Source: Toxorhynchites rutilus septentrionalis
Taxonomy: Eukaryota; Arthropoda; Insecta; Diptera; Culicidae
Assembly (NCBI RefSeq): GCF_029784135.1
Contig: NC_073745.1
Coordinates: 280,585,803-280,649,802 of the forward strand
DNA length: 64,000 nt
Direction: 5' to 3'
A model generated the notes under the pieces. It saw only the letters and a program-made list of their open reading frames with translations. It was not told the DNA's origin and ran no database searches. Both the position numbers and the translations under genes were made by a program. Of the stretch, positions 52,475 through 62,848 are shown piece after piece. The stretch's first letter is position 1. Each line of letters opens with the position of its first letter.

Positions 52475-54196
52475 CAGTGATGCTTCTGAATCCGGACGCT
52501 TTTCCATCCGGACACTTTTTCATTACATTCAATATCATGCCAAAACCATGACATTTTTTGCATGTTGAATTAATGTGACTTATAGTTAATATTGTGTCAA
52601 TTTAGTTTAGTATCAAACATAGTACCTTAACAGCTAACAAAAAAATGTCAAAAATCAAAAATCGATGTGAACTTAACAAACCCATGTCCGGACTCCGGAA
52701 TAGAAAGCACATTCAGAAAATGATTTTAAATCCGGACGGTCAAAAGTTGACGAACTTCTCATTGACGGAGTTGCATAAGGGTATGTTAGAAGCTTTAGTA
52801 TGGTGTATCGAGTGTGGAGCAAAGATTTTCGATCCGGGAAACCGCAAAACTCTTCGGTTTACAGGACGGGGTCGAATATATGATCCGTTTGTATGTACGT
52901 GGGTAACTTTGTAACTTTGTCTGAAGCGTTGTCCCACATTAATAGAAATTTTAACTCTTCCTGTTGACCGATTGATCTGAAATTTGGAACACACCTTTAT
53001 CTATATAGTCATTATAAAACTGCGTATTTCATGTTCTTGAAAATCCAAAATGGCGGTCGCTATAAAATGATATATTTCTCTAAACCCAATCAATATGGGT
53101 ATCAAACGAAAGGGCTTGACTAGAAGAACTCAGTTATTTATAAAAAAAATCAAATCCAAAATGAACCGCCAGCACAAAATGGAGCCATATATATTTTTTT
53201 ACAAACCTTATCAATATCGGTTTCAGACGAAAGGGCTTGACTAGTAGAATACAATTATTGGTGAAAAATATAAATCCAAGATGGCGGTCGCTACAAAATG
53301 GTGGAATACATATTTTCTCAGAACTTCATCAATATGGGAATCAAACGAAAGGGATTGACTAGTAGAACATAGTTGTTTATGAAAAATGCAAATCCAAAAC
53401 GGCCGCCACCTCAAATTATATTATATCAAATTATATATAATCATATATAATTTTTAAACTGCATTAATATGTGTATCAAATAAAAGGGCTTGATACACAT
53501 ATTGAACACAGTTATTTATGAAGAATGCTAATCCAAAATGGGCTACGTCAGATTTCTATTATCTACAATTAGTTGTTTCATTACATGTTCCATGATTTTA
53601 TTTTACTCTCATCAATGCCCTAGATTAATAAAGAAAGGGGAGTGATAACTACTAACTGCTACTTGCCTAATTATTTTGTAGCTTTTAGTACATCATCTGT
53701 ATTATTATTATGTTTATTTATAATGAAACCGCTGAACTTAAAAAGTGTTTTTATACTTATTTAATTTTTTAGTTTCTAGTACAATATCTGTATCATTAGT
53801 ATATTTCTCTGCAATAAAACCATTCAACAATTTCTTCAAAATTTTGGATTTGTATTTTTCTTAAATAACCATGTTCTACTTGTCAATCTATTTCGTTTGA
53901 TACCCATATTGATGGGGTTTGAGAAAATATGTAATACGCCATTTTGTCGTGGCTGCCATCTTGGAATTATATTTTTCATCAATAACTGTATTCTAATAGT
54001 GAAGCCCTTTCATTTGATACCCATATTGATTGGGTTTAGAGAAAGCATGTAATCCACCATTTTGTAGCGGCCGCCATCTTGGATTTCCATTTTTCATCAA
54101 TGACTGTGTTGTACTAGTCAAGCCCTTTCGTTGATGAGATTTTGAGAAAATATATTTTTAGCGCTTCGATTTCGTCCGGATTTCGATGCATTACTA
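52475..54196. mobile_element. TIR element with inverted tandem arrays
   Basis: CAGTGATGCTTCTGAATCCGG at 52475 matches, inverted, the right end (TCCGGATTTCGATGCATTACT), and TA flanks both sides (52473-52474, 54197-54198), so it is Tc1/mariner-like in its termini. The interior has about five units of about 110-140 bp (AAATCCAAGATGGCGGTCGC, then AATATGGG.ATCAAACGAAAGG, GACTAGTAGAA) at 53030-53540 and two to three inverted units at 53870-54150. The repeated GCCATCTTGGAT/AAGATGGCGG resembles a YY1/Pho site. The ORF at 52645-52914 is its only sizeable frame. Confidence 0.7.
52645..52914 (+). CDS. 89-codon ORF in the TIR element, unknown function
   Basis: A short frame MSKIKNRCELNK...FVCTWVTL inside the left part of the element. 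It has a basic first half (GLRNRKHIQKMILNPDG) and a possible helix around residues 38-55 (FSLTELHKGMLEALVWCI). I recognise no domain. It could be a decayed transposase start or chance. Confidence 0.25.
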   Translation: MSKIKNRCELNKPMSGLRNRKHIQKMILNPDGQKLTNFSLTELHKGMLEALVWCIECGAKIFDPGNRKTLRFTGRGRIYDPFVCTWVTL

Positions 54197-55165
54197 TATA
54201 CCTAATGTTAAACAAGTCACACCTATCCTGTTTGTCACAGTATAGCAAATGCTAGGAAGCTAGGTATGTTTTCTGCCACCATTCGTTTGATAAGTGGATC
54301 TGTCAGGTGGACAGTCGGCTTCCAACAAAGGTTAATCCAATGAAACACAGCAATAACTCAATGGTACTGTTCCGTAGAACCGAGAACGACATATTCACAT
54401 CATTGCTCCTACAACTAACTCTTACACGCACGATATGGAGGGTTTTGCCTTTTTTATCAGTTTCAATTCTATCATTTGATATGGGAGCATAAAACCGAAA
54501 GTTGTATCCACTTCTGGAGCACTCCATGCATGCATTTTCCCTACTGAAGTGGCTTCTTTCTCCGAGCACTGAATCTGCTGGAAGAAATTGTTTCTCTGTC
54601 TTTATTACCGCTGAATGTGCAATTTCTTGAACAGAATGTATGAAAAAAGGGAAAACACTCAAAAAATGATGGCAGTGACCATTTTTTCCCTTCTCGTTTT
54701 GCATAGATTTGTACTAAAATCATGCAACGCTGCCACTGCTGAGAGTTAGCATTAGCAAAGGGAGCTTTAAGAATCAGATTTGTATCCCCATCCCCCATAC
54801 TTTTGGCCACGCATCTATGCATTGTTGGGGCAGATCTGATCATGTGGAGCCAAACTGGTTGTGTGAATAATGATTATGGTCATTAATCTGGTTGAATGAA
54901 AAACTAATTAAAATTTACTTAAATAGCACAGCGCAAATCCCGCAAGGTTTGTGGACGTTTATTTCTCGCTCCATACGCAGCGAACCCGTGTTCAATTCTA
55001 TCCGAGGGCCAACCACGGCATTAGAGGTTATGTTCAACTCTAGCTCTAGTGATCACGTGCGCACTCTTTACACATAAATAAAATGCAATCGGGAGAGAAG
55101 CAAACGCAAACAAAAACCAGCAACAAAAATATCCTCCACACACGGCCACGGCGCAAATATTATTT
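54197..55165. other. No gene recognised
   Basis: Mixed composition. Antisense ORFs at 54303-54843 overlap in two frames and lack domains. A GATCACGTGCGC E-box-like site lies near 55051. Confidence 0.3.
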
Positions 55166-55168
55166 ATT

Positions 55169-55487
55169 ATGGCGAGTTTACATTAGGGAGGTCTATAGCG
55201 ATAGATGGATTTATTCACGTGAAAATAGGTGTAAACGGGTGAGAATAAATATGATACACTTATTCGAGATATATATAACTTGAATACATTCAGCATATGT
55301 GAATTGTGAATTTCTCACTGGTGAGAAATCACTAAAGTTGGATGCAGTTCTACTTGAGGTGAATAAATTCACCGAAAATATGAATATATTCATTATAGAA
55401 GTTCACGCTAGTGTAAACGGTTGATGCGCTTTCTATAAATCTCATCATATTTCTTCACATGAATATATCACTAGTCTAAACCCACCC
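55169..55487. mobile_element. PIF/Harbinger-like MITE
   Basis: Inverted ends TGGCGAGTTTACATTAGGGA (left) and, inverted, GGGTGGGTTTAGACTAGTGA (right) with TTA on both sides (55166-55168 and 55488-55490). TTA duplication and MITE size fit PIF/Harbinger. Internal TGAATAAATTCA-type words are AT-rich. No protein. Confidence 0.65.
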
Positions 55488-55967
55488 TTAGATTCCGAGA
55501 GCCCGTTGCTGTGGGATTTCGCTTGCATACACCGAAAGCACCTTCGCGGAGTACGTCGCTTAACTGGTTCTCCGGAAGAAAATTGGGGTTATGTTGGGAG
55601 CCGGCTGCTGCGCTCGCAATAGGAGGAAATTCTTCCTTAATCTTGACAAGTCGTTGACCTACACTCACACCGCGCCGAACGGACTAAACGGGCCAAACCG
55701 GGCCGGACACTCCGTTTTGCGTGAATGGATTGGTTGTCACTTTCGAGAGCGCGCGCGCCCTGTGCAGCTTCGAGTATTTAGAAATGTCCAACTAGATGGA
55801 GGTTTAAATTAAGTTACCCTCTGCAACTAGTTCTAACTAGCAAACATTATCGGCCAATAGCGTATTTCTAGTGAATTTCTGAATTCTGTGACAGAAGAAT
55901 AAATTGGGTACCCCAGAATTTGTTAAATTGTTGAATTTATTGAAGAAACAACGAAGATGTTTTTTTT
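55488..55967. other. No gene recognised
   Basis: GC-rich around 55500-55770 (GAGCGCGCGCGCCCTG near 55748), then AT-rich. The small ORFs lack domains. Confidence 0.3.
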
Positions 55968-56135
55968 GACGTAGAACTACGTCTTTCATTAAGGGTGCCA
56001 AATCAGAAAACAGGTCACGTTTTTATGAAATAAAGTTAACGTTAGCAACTATTTTTGCCGCGAACGGATTTTGGTGATTTACATACCAAACGAATCGGAA
56101 ATTCGTTTGATATGCTATACATTACAATCCCATAG
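55968..56135 (-). repeat. Fragment of the palindrome-ended repeat
   Basis: GACGTAGAACTACGTC (55968-55983) leads into GGTGCCAAATCAGAAAACAG and TTACATACCAAACGAATCGG, the reverse complement of 2090-2258. Confidence 0.7.
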
Positions 56136-56359
56136 TTTGTATATGAATTAAATTGATGAAAATTGGAAGCATTCCCATTTCCTCATACATTTGTTTTGTG
56201 CGTTTGTGTGCTTTCCCGAACAGAGCTGTCAATAACGAGCAACGAAGGGGAAATCGTAAGAGCAAAGTCTCCGTGAACAATGGAAAAGAATAAAAACGAT
56301 GGGTAATAATTGCCTAGAGTATAAACAGTGGATCTCGCAGAGGCAAACTTTCATTCTTC

Positions 56360-56440
56360 GTGAGAAAACTGGTCGAATTCTTCGTTGTTGGTCGAGCTGG
56401 ACGGCAAGGGATCGAATGCTTTTATCAAGGCCAGGGCCTA
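56360..56440 (+). repeat. Degraded SINE fragment
   Basis: GTCGAGCTGGACGGCAAGGG, ATCGAATGCTTTTATCAAGG and CCAGGGCC match the middle of the 16970-17149 SINE with many changes. Confidence 0.6.
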
Positions 56441-56884
56441 ACAATTTCACTTCAATTAGAACATCGTCACTCAATAATGTGTCTATCGCTTCTCAGAACA
56501 GAACCAGAACCATGCAGGCTATAAATATATCTATTCTCTTTTCACGCACAATAAGAAAAATATCTCGTCTCTTTCGTACATATTCCTTTCATTTCACGTT
56601 GATTCCTTTCATTCTGCAAACAAAAGCGACGTTAGAAATCGTCACTTAGAAATTAATTTGAAGCATCCATGTATTCTGGCAGTTTGTATAGAAATGAATG
56701 TTTCCTTGTTGCATTCGAAACTTATTAACTGAAACTAATGAAAACGGTGCAGTGAGTGTTGTGTAGTATGCCTGCAGGAGTAATTATTTACCGGCGCTAG
56801 TTGTCAGTGTGAAATTAGTGATGAAACGGATAGTGGTTTGGTCGGATACTGGATACCGATCAGCTTCGAGTCCGGATAGCCGAG
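56441..56884. other. No gene recognised
   Basis: AT-rich; no domain-bearing ORF. Confidence 0.3.
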
Positions 56885-57480
56885 TATTCGACAGCCCGAT
56901 GTTTGTGTTTGTGCTTGTTTGTGTGCGTGCACGTGTATTTGTGTGGGTGTTTGTGTATGTTCGCGCGTTTTTTAGGTGTTTGCGTGCGTGTGTGCGCGTG
57001 CGTTTGGGCGTGTTTTTTTGCTTGCATGCAGGTGTGCGCTTTTTTATGCGCGGGCATGTGTAGGCGTGTTTGCGCGCATTTGTGCGTGTTTGTGTGCGCG
57101 TGTGTACGTGCGTTTACGCGTGTTTTTTTCTTGCTTGTGTGCAGGTGTGCGCCTTTTTTTGTGTATGGGCATGTGTGGGTGTGTGTGCGTACGCGTGCAC
57201 GTATTTGTGTGTATTTGTGTGCGTGTGTGCACGTGCGTGCTCGATTCTTTCCGCGCGTGCGTCTGGGCGTGTGCACGTTTGTGCGCGTGTATGTGCGTTT
57301 GTGCGCACCTGTGCGTCCATTTGTATGTTTGTGTGCGCTCGCGTTTTTGTGCACATGTTTGTGCATGTTTACGCGTGTGTGTGCGTGTTTGTGCACCCAA
57401 TGGTATGTGCGTGCGCGTGCTTCCGGCGTTGTGTATGCGTTTGTGCGTGCGCTCACAATTCTGCGTGGGCACGCTGAAAG
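56885..57480. repeat. Alternating GT/GC-rich tract, about 600 bp
   Basis: Nearly all plus-strand bases are G, T or C in alternating TGTG/CGCG/CGTG runs, with repeated GTGCGTTTGTGTGCG-like words and TTTTTT spacers about every 110 bp, hinting at a higher-order unit (TTTTTTGCTTGC near 57015, TTTTTTCTTGCTTG near 57124, TTTTTTTGTGTATGG near 57155). Such alternating purine-pyrimidine DNA favours Z-form. Five long ORFs cross it on both strands (up to 276 codons, Cys/Val-rich one way, Thr/His-rich the other), none a protein gene. Confidence 0.85.
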
Positions 57481-58170
57481 CGCAGACCTAGTCGAAAATC
57501 GCGTAATTTCGAGCAAATCGTGTAAAAAAAATCTGTACGCTTCGAATCTGGCGTTGTCCTCGTCCCACGATGGGTCCCAAATGGCGACGATGGTGGATGA
57601 AGGTGATACGGCTGGCGGAATATCACGATGGATGGTGGAAGGTGGAAATACGTTTCGGGAGCGCAAATAAAAACGTCCGCACTCTTTCACTTATAACTCG
57701 CTTATATTCTGGTAGGAAAAACTGGCACAAGGCCAGTGAAAAAACCTACTTCGTTTCGTGAACATGTGTTGTGTGTTTTTAGTATCAATTTTGTGTGTGT
57801 ATGAGTGTGTACGTTTTCGTGCAGTTTTTGACGTCTATGTTCGTTGCAACATGACGTGTTGCCAGTGTTGCTGTTGCGTGTTATATTAGCGTGTGTGAGT
57901 AGTGTAGTGTATTATTATGTATACATTTCATTTTAATTTACATTTCATTTCTTAATTTCATTTCATTTTAATTCGTTTATGTGGAGTAATCGTAGTAATC
58001 GTTGCTGTCGTCATCGGTTGTTCGTCACAAGGAGGCTTACTGTCATACGGTGGATGATTGCGATCGAACAAAATCCGTAATTTCAAGCAAATCGCATAAA
58101 AAAATCGCGTAATTTTGAGCGAATAGCGTAAAAAATATCATGCAAAAAACGCATAAAAAAGGATCCAGCG
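57481..58170. other. Repeat-like DNA, no gene
   Basis: GCGTAATTTCGAGCAAATCG (57499) recurs in variant form near 58077-58127 (GTAATTTCAAGCAAATCGCA, GCGTAATTTTGAGCGAATAG), so part is a dispersed repeat. The intervening ORF N-terminus (57470-57690, antisense) has no domain. Confidence 0.4.
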
Positions 58171-58171
58171 T

Positions 58172-58389
58172 ACTTGCAAATAACATGCTTCTTCGTAACA
58201 TGGAATACATGTTTGATACAGGAAATATAATAAAATGAAGACAGCTCAAATCGGACTATTCTTTTCACCCTTAGAGAGGGTGAAAAACTTGAGAAAGGAA
58301 TAGTCCGATCTGTGCCGTCTTTCATTTTATTATATTTTCTGTAACAAACATGTATTCCAAATAACAGAGAAACATGTTATTTACAAGTG
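58172..58389. repeat. Hairpin made of Helitron-internal sequence
   Basis: Two inverted arms of about 105 bp centred near 58280. The left has ATGGAATACATGTTTGATAC and AATCGGACTATTCTTTTCAC; the right mirrors them as AAACATGTATTCCAAATAAC and AGGAATAGTCCGAT. The same words occur once in the Helitron-type element near 14570-14650. Confidence 0.75.
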
Positions 58390-60160
58390 ATTGAAGAATT
58401 TTGAACACGGTCCGCGACGATCCATTTTGGTAAAATAAAACTTACGTTTGAAAGCAGCAAGCATCCTCTAACATGCGAAATGAAAATAAATATAACCCGT
58501 TCAAGCAGTTTTAATCGTCAGTGAAAGCTTCTGCTTTTATACTTGTAAGAGAACGAAAGAGGAAAGGAACGAAACAAAAGAATCAATGTTACTGTATGCG
58601 TAGAGAATATTTCGTTTCCACTTCACCCCGATACACTGAAATTAATCCACCGAAAATGACTGTAGTGGAAGTGAGAGTTGTATGAATAAAATTCAATCAC
58701 ATTTATTAGCTTCGAAAATAACTAGCCCTGATCAAGGCAATGGGGGTGGAGGAGTAATATGATGGATAAAGTAAAATTTTCCAAGGGCCTTTTCAGAGTT
58801 TAGAGTCTCAAGCAAGGATGGACCGCAAACTTTCAGTATCTTTCTGTATTCAAATCAATGAATATCCCTTGTTCTTCCTTGTTTTGCGTCATCACATGTC
58901 TTCGTTTCGGATTGAGCTGTGGACGCGACCAAATTACTCACTCGTTGATGTCTCTGGCATTGCAATCATTGCATCAAACTGACGCCATTGCATTGAGGTT
59001 CTGAGCTACACAATTGTGTGAAGAATCATCAAGCTAGGCTATCGTCAGCTCACCAAGAAAATAAATGTTCTGGAATTTTGTAAGTGATTTGGTTTCGCAT
59101 GACGGTAGGAAAACAGCTAGGCTAATCTATACTGGCAATAGTAACCGCTAGGGCTTTTGTTGAGAAGAGCGCAAAACGGAGATAAGTGTTTGTATATTCA
59201 GTTGCTTCAAGCCATCGATATATGGATATTTGTGTGCTTACGTGCGTGCTTCATAACCCGTACGTAAAAATAGTGCATCTTCGCTATGCTGAAACCCCAT
59301 TTGTATCTGCTCCCGTGTGCATTGGCCCTGTAACGATGAGACAATCGCCTAATTTTTTTTTTTTGCTATGATTGACGATTGTTTTGTGTTGCAAATTATG
59401 CAGTCGTAATGATAAATATAAACAAGGAGGGGAGATACCGGGGGGAAATATTTACGCTAGGGTATTAGTAATGAATCTCTGCTGAGACAAATATTCAGAC
59501 TTTTTCCAACCAGTTAACATTGTTTGTTTTCTGTCGTCAATCAGTGAACTGACGCTATGATGAAGCAGGTGTTAAGGTTGTCCACCAAAAAATTATTTGG
59601 GGAATACCAAGTTATTCAATAAGTTATATTAAGTTATTATTTATTTAGGCTCACGTGCCAGTTGCAAAACTGCTTTCAACTAGGATTGCATTTGCGATAA
59701 TCTTGATCATAATGAAGCAGTGCTACTCTTTTCGATGTTGTTGAGATTAGCAGATAGAGTTTATTTCGTTTATTTAGTCACAAAGAAAGTAAATGTCGTT
59801 CTGGAATTTTGTATGTAATTTGGTTTCGCTTGCCAGTAGCCAAACTGTCTCCATTAAGGATGACAGCTGCGCTTATCTCGAGCATGTATTGTTCGGCGAG
59901 CACAATAATGAATCATCAAACAGTTATCGTCAAATGATTATACAATAAAAAAAAACATTTCAGGGCGACCAAACTGGTAGAATGGTTATTTTAAAATTTT
60001 CGTAGCATTATAAAACAATATCCGCAGTTATAAACAAGCGACTTGAATTAAACCACAGCATAGTTCTACGTCAACAATGTCTTGAACACAACCTCCTATT
60101 ATTTTTTTTATTATTGATATTTAATTAAAACATTATCTAAATTTAGGGTGTTATCGTGAG
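58390..60160. other. Mostly unannotated DNA with minor repeats
   Basis: A degraded SINE piece lies at 58725-58815 (CTGATCAAGGCAATGGGGG, CAAGGGCCTTTTCAGAGTTT). AATGTTCTGGAATTTTGTAA GTGATTTGGTTTCG at 59064-59097 recurs imperfectly at 59790-59828. The half-palindrome AGTTCTACGTCAAC lies near 60064. No gene is supported. Confidence 0.4.
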
Positions 60161-60164
60161 AATT

Positions 60165-60790
60165 AGCAAAATTAATTTGGCACCATGGATGTTCGGTATC
60201 GGCGTTGATGTTCCTATTCGGTCGGGCTTTACAAACAACCTTTTGCGTTTTGGATTGTCGTTGTGAATTCATTTTCATACCCGGTAACGATTCGCTGCAA
60301 AAATAGACTTCCTTTTGTGCTGTTTAAACAATTTTTCTGACATGAAAAATAAACATCTCTCGCTTCCACTTCTTATGGAAGATAATTTACTCGCTTTTGG
60401 ATGTATCCAGCAACTTTGAGTCGTTTAGTAAAAGCTTGTTGATTTACTTCCAATTATTCTGCAAGCTCTTCTTACGTTTGACACGAATCTTCGAATTCGA
60501 ATTGATCCGGACGCTTTATGCTTCAACGCTAAAATCACATTTAAATCTTCCAAACCATTCCCTACCAAATCTATCCGATTCCACACGCCTTTTTCCACAA
60601 ACATTCTATGCCCTACCGCTGCATTGTTCTTCCAATGGTAACAAAAGGAACCATAACTTCCCACAAATGGTGCTTATTTGCAACGAAGCTGGACATTTTC
60701 AACGAAGTAAAAATTAAACTTGTTGTGCAAAACTTAAAAATATGTAAACAATATTTGGTGGACAGATGTGAACACTTCATGATTCATAAA
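60165..60790 (-). pseudogene. mariner transposase fossil
   Basis: Antisense frames, with many stops, give RPDQFEFEDS and EELAE.LEVNQQAFTKRLKV, then AGYIQKRVNYLP, SLFLQRIVTGYENEF and TTTIQNAKGCL. This matches the mariner order: linker, second helix-turn-helix (RELAEQLGVSQQAVSKRL), GKIQKEGRWVPHEL, then FLHRIVTGDEKW, where the first catalytic Asp has become Tyr. The DDE remainder is lost or unreadable beyond 60165. At least five nonsense codons show great age. Plus-strand ORF 60397-60717 is its shadow. Confidence 0.75.
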
Positions 60791-62436
60791 AAAAAATAGC
60801 TGTCGCCGTCAACTATTTATAGCACCTTGAGCCATCTCGTGGAAACGGGACGAATTGATTTGCAAACCCAATATTTCAACTGATCAATCTTGCACTTCGA
60901 GCAAAACTAATTCGAAGTGTGCTCCCCAAATCTTTCAAGTTTAATGGCAGTTTGAGTTATCCTGATGATACGTGTTTCTGAAACGGTAACAAGATGAGAG
61001 ACGGATTTCCATAAACTTGAACAGACTCTTTATTATAGATAGAGTTGTTAAATTTTCCCGTTTTTTTATAATTATGTATAACTTTCACCATTTATAAATT
61101 TGTAAGGGAGATGCTGAGCGTGCCTTTAAAATCGCCGACTTTTGCGCCATAGGACCAATGTCCTCTGTCGGGATTCGGATTGATCATTGCCCGGACTAGC
61201 GTGTACCGTAGGCCTCGCTACAGTATCCTCCTTCAAATTGCTGCTTGCCACACTTCCCAATTTGCCTACGAGAATTTCGAAAAGTTTCTCTGTCGTTTTG
61301 AGGAAACCAATCTTTCTCTCTAACCGAAACTGAATAAGAAAATTTTACTAATTTTTAAAATGAACCGCCAATATTTCGATAAAAAATTAACCAAATCCAT
61401 TCCAGAATTTTTCCGAATGTTTGTTTCTTATTTTCGTCAAAACACCTAACTCTTTTTTCCGAACAATTCCAAATTTCTTGTGACGTCACTCTTTACTTTA
61501 CGTGTTTCCCTAACTCTGTGACTCTCCTACTAACACAATATTTTGTCCCTACTAATTGGTGTCGTTTTACGTGTAACTGTGGTGGTGGTCCGTTATATAG
61601 CGTTCTGTTTCAGGGTACTCACTTTCATTGATTTGTATACCGAAATCTTCGAAGGTGAAAACTGAAGACCGACTCTACTCTCAGTAGCTTCGCTTCGACT
61701 AGAACTGCTCCGACAGTCGCTCACAACAAAAAGTGACTTGACTAGAAAATGAATTGACTAGCGTTGACTAGCGAGGATGACTGGTGAACTAGTCCAGTCA
61801 GTGGTTATTTTAACTGACTCGACTAACGAATACAAATATGCCTCTTCATTCAACTGACTTCAATACACATTTCTACTCCCCCAGTAACGAAATTTATACC
61901 AGCGTACGCAATCTTATTTTTACGTCCATACAAAGAGGAACGAAAACATGATTTCTGATGCAAAAAAGAAGTTACCCTATCAATAGACGATTTATTGTCT
62001 ACCCATCGTGAACTCAAACAAACGAACTTATACATTTATCAAGTATGCTCTAAAGGTCCCCGCGTTAGTATTAGCGTGCAAAACAGCGTACACACACTGC
62101 ACGCTGTTTTATACGTTTGAGTAATTTTCGTGTATGATACAATAGAATCTAGCTCACCTGTAGCGTGCGTCGAACCACGTTGAACTCAAAAATCGATACA
62201 TGCACACGTACATGGGAGAGAAAAAGAGAGGAACGAATTCGTTTTGGGGGAACTCACTTCAAAATGCAATGAGGAAAATTTGACTGGGAAGAATGAAATG
62301 ATATAGTCGAGTCGGTAGAGGGAGATAGCGACTAACCGCCCGACTGACTGTGCAGTCGTTTTGGCGGAGAAACTGCGTGAAGGAGCCAAAAGTCAGATAG
62401 TCAGCTGACTATCCTCAGTTGACTATAAAGGTAATA
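60791..62436. other. No gene recognised; TGACTAG-rich patches
   Basis: AT-rich with a GC-richer patch at 61140-61260. At 61733-61830 short TTGACTAG/TGACTGG words recur seven or so times, and similar TGACTAT words lie at 62395-62425. An LTR-type end near 61000-61250 was considered but no partner LTR was found. Confidence 0.35.
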
Positions 62437-62848
62437 TTATATTATCAGGCACGTAGCGTAACCGGCACGGCACGTTTCATGCAAGACAAATATTATTGCG
62501 TGTGTTTCAAATGTGTATGCGTATATATAGCGGAACGGCTCCGGGCATACACAGCACGCTTCAGACAAATGCATGAAGGAATTCTCGAAAAGAATATTTT
62601 GCCGGTGCCGGGCACGAACTACATGGGCGAGTAGTATCATACATACAAACCCAACGTCGAAGTTCGTGGTGTGGGTGCGTTCGTCGCTCTTCGGTACGAC
62701 ATCGGTTCAATCACCAGTAGCATTTCTCCGCTCCGTCTGCGCTGCCGGTCCGTACAGAGAAGTTGCTATGCCTGATGATATGAATACATCGTGTATTTGT
62801 CTGCCGGTGTCGGTACGTGCCGTTTACGCTACGTGCCTGATAATATAA
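62437..62848. mobile_element. MITE with long palindromic termini
   Basis: TTATATTATCAGGCACGTAGCGTAA at the left is mirrored exactly as TTACGCTACGTGCCTGATAATATAA at the right, a 25-bp terminal inverted repeat, with further pairing of CCGGCACGGCACG and CGTGCCG. The whole is about 412 bp. No transposase. The target duplication is unclear, so the superfamily is not assigned. Confidence 0.8.

Noticed and set aside
56860..57690. Long ORFs of 135-276 codons on both strands
   Set aside because: All arise from the GT/GC-rich tract. The proteins are Cys/Val-rich or Thr/His-rich low complexity with no domain, and several frames are open at once.
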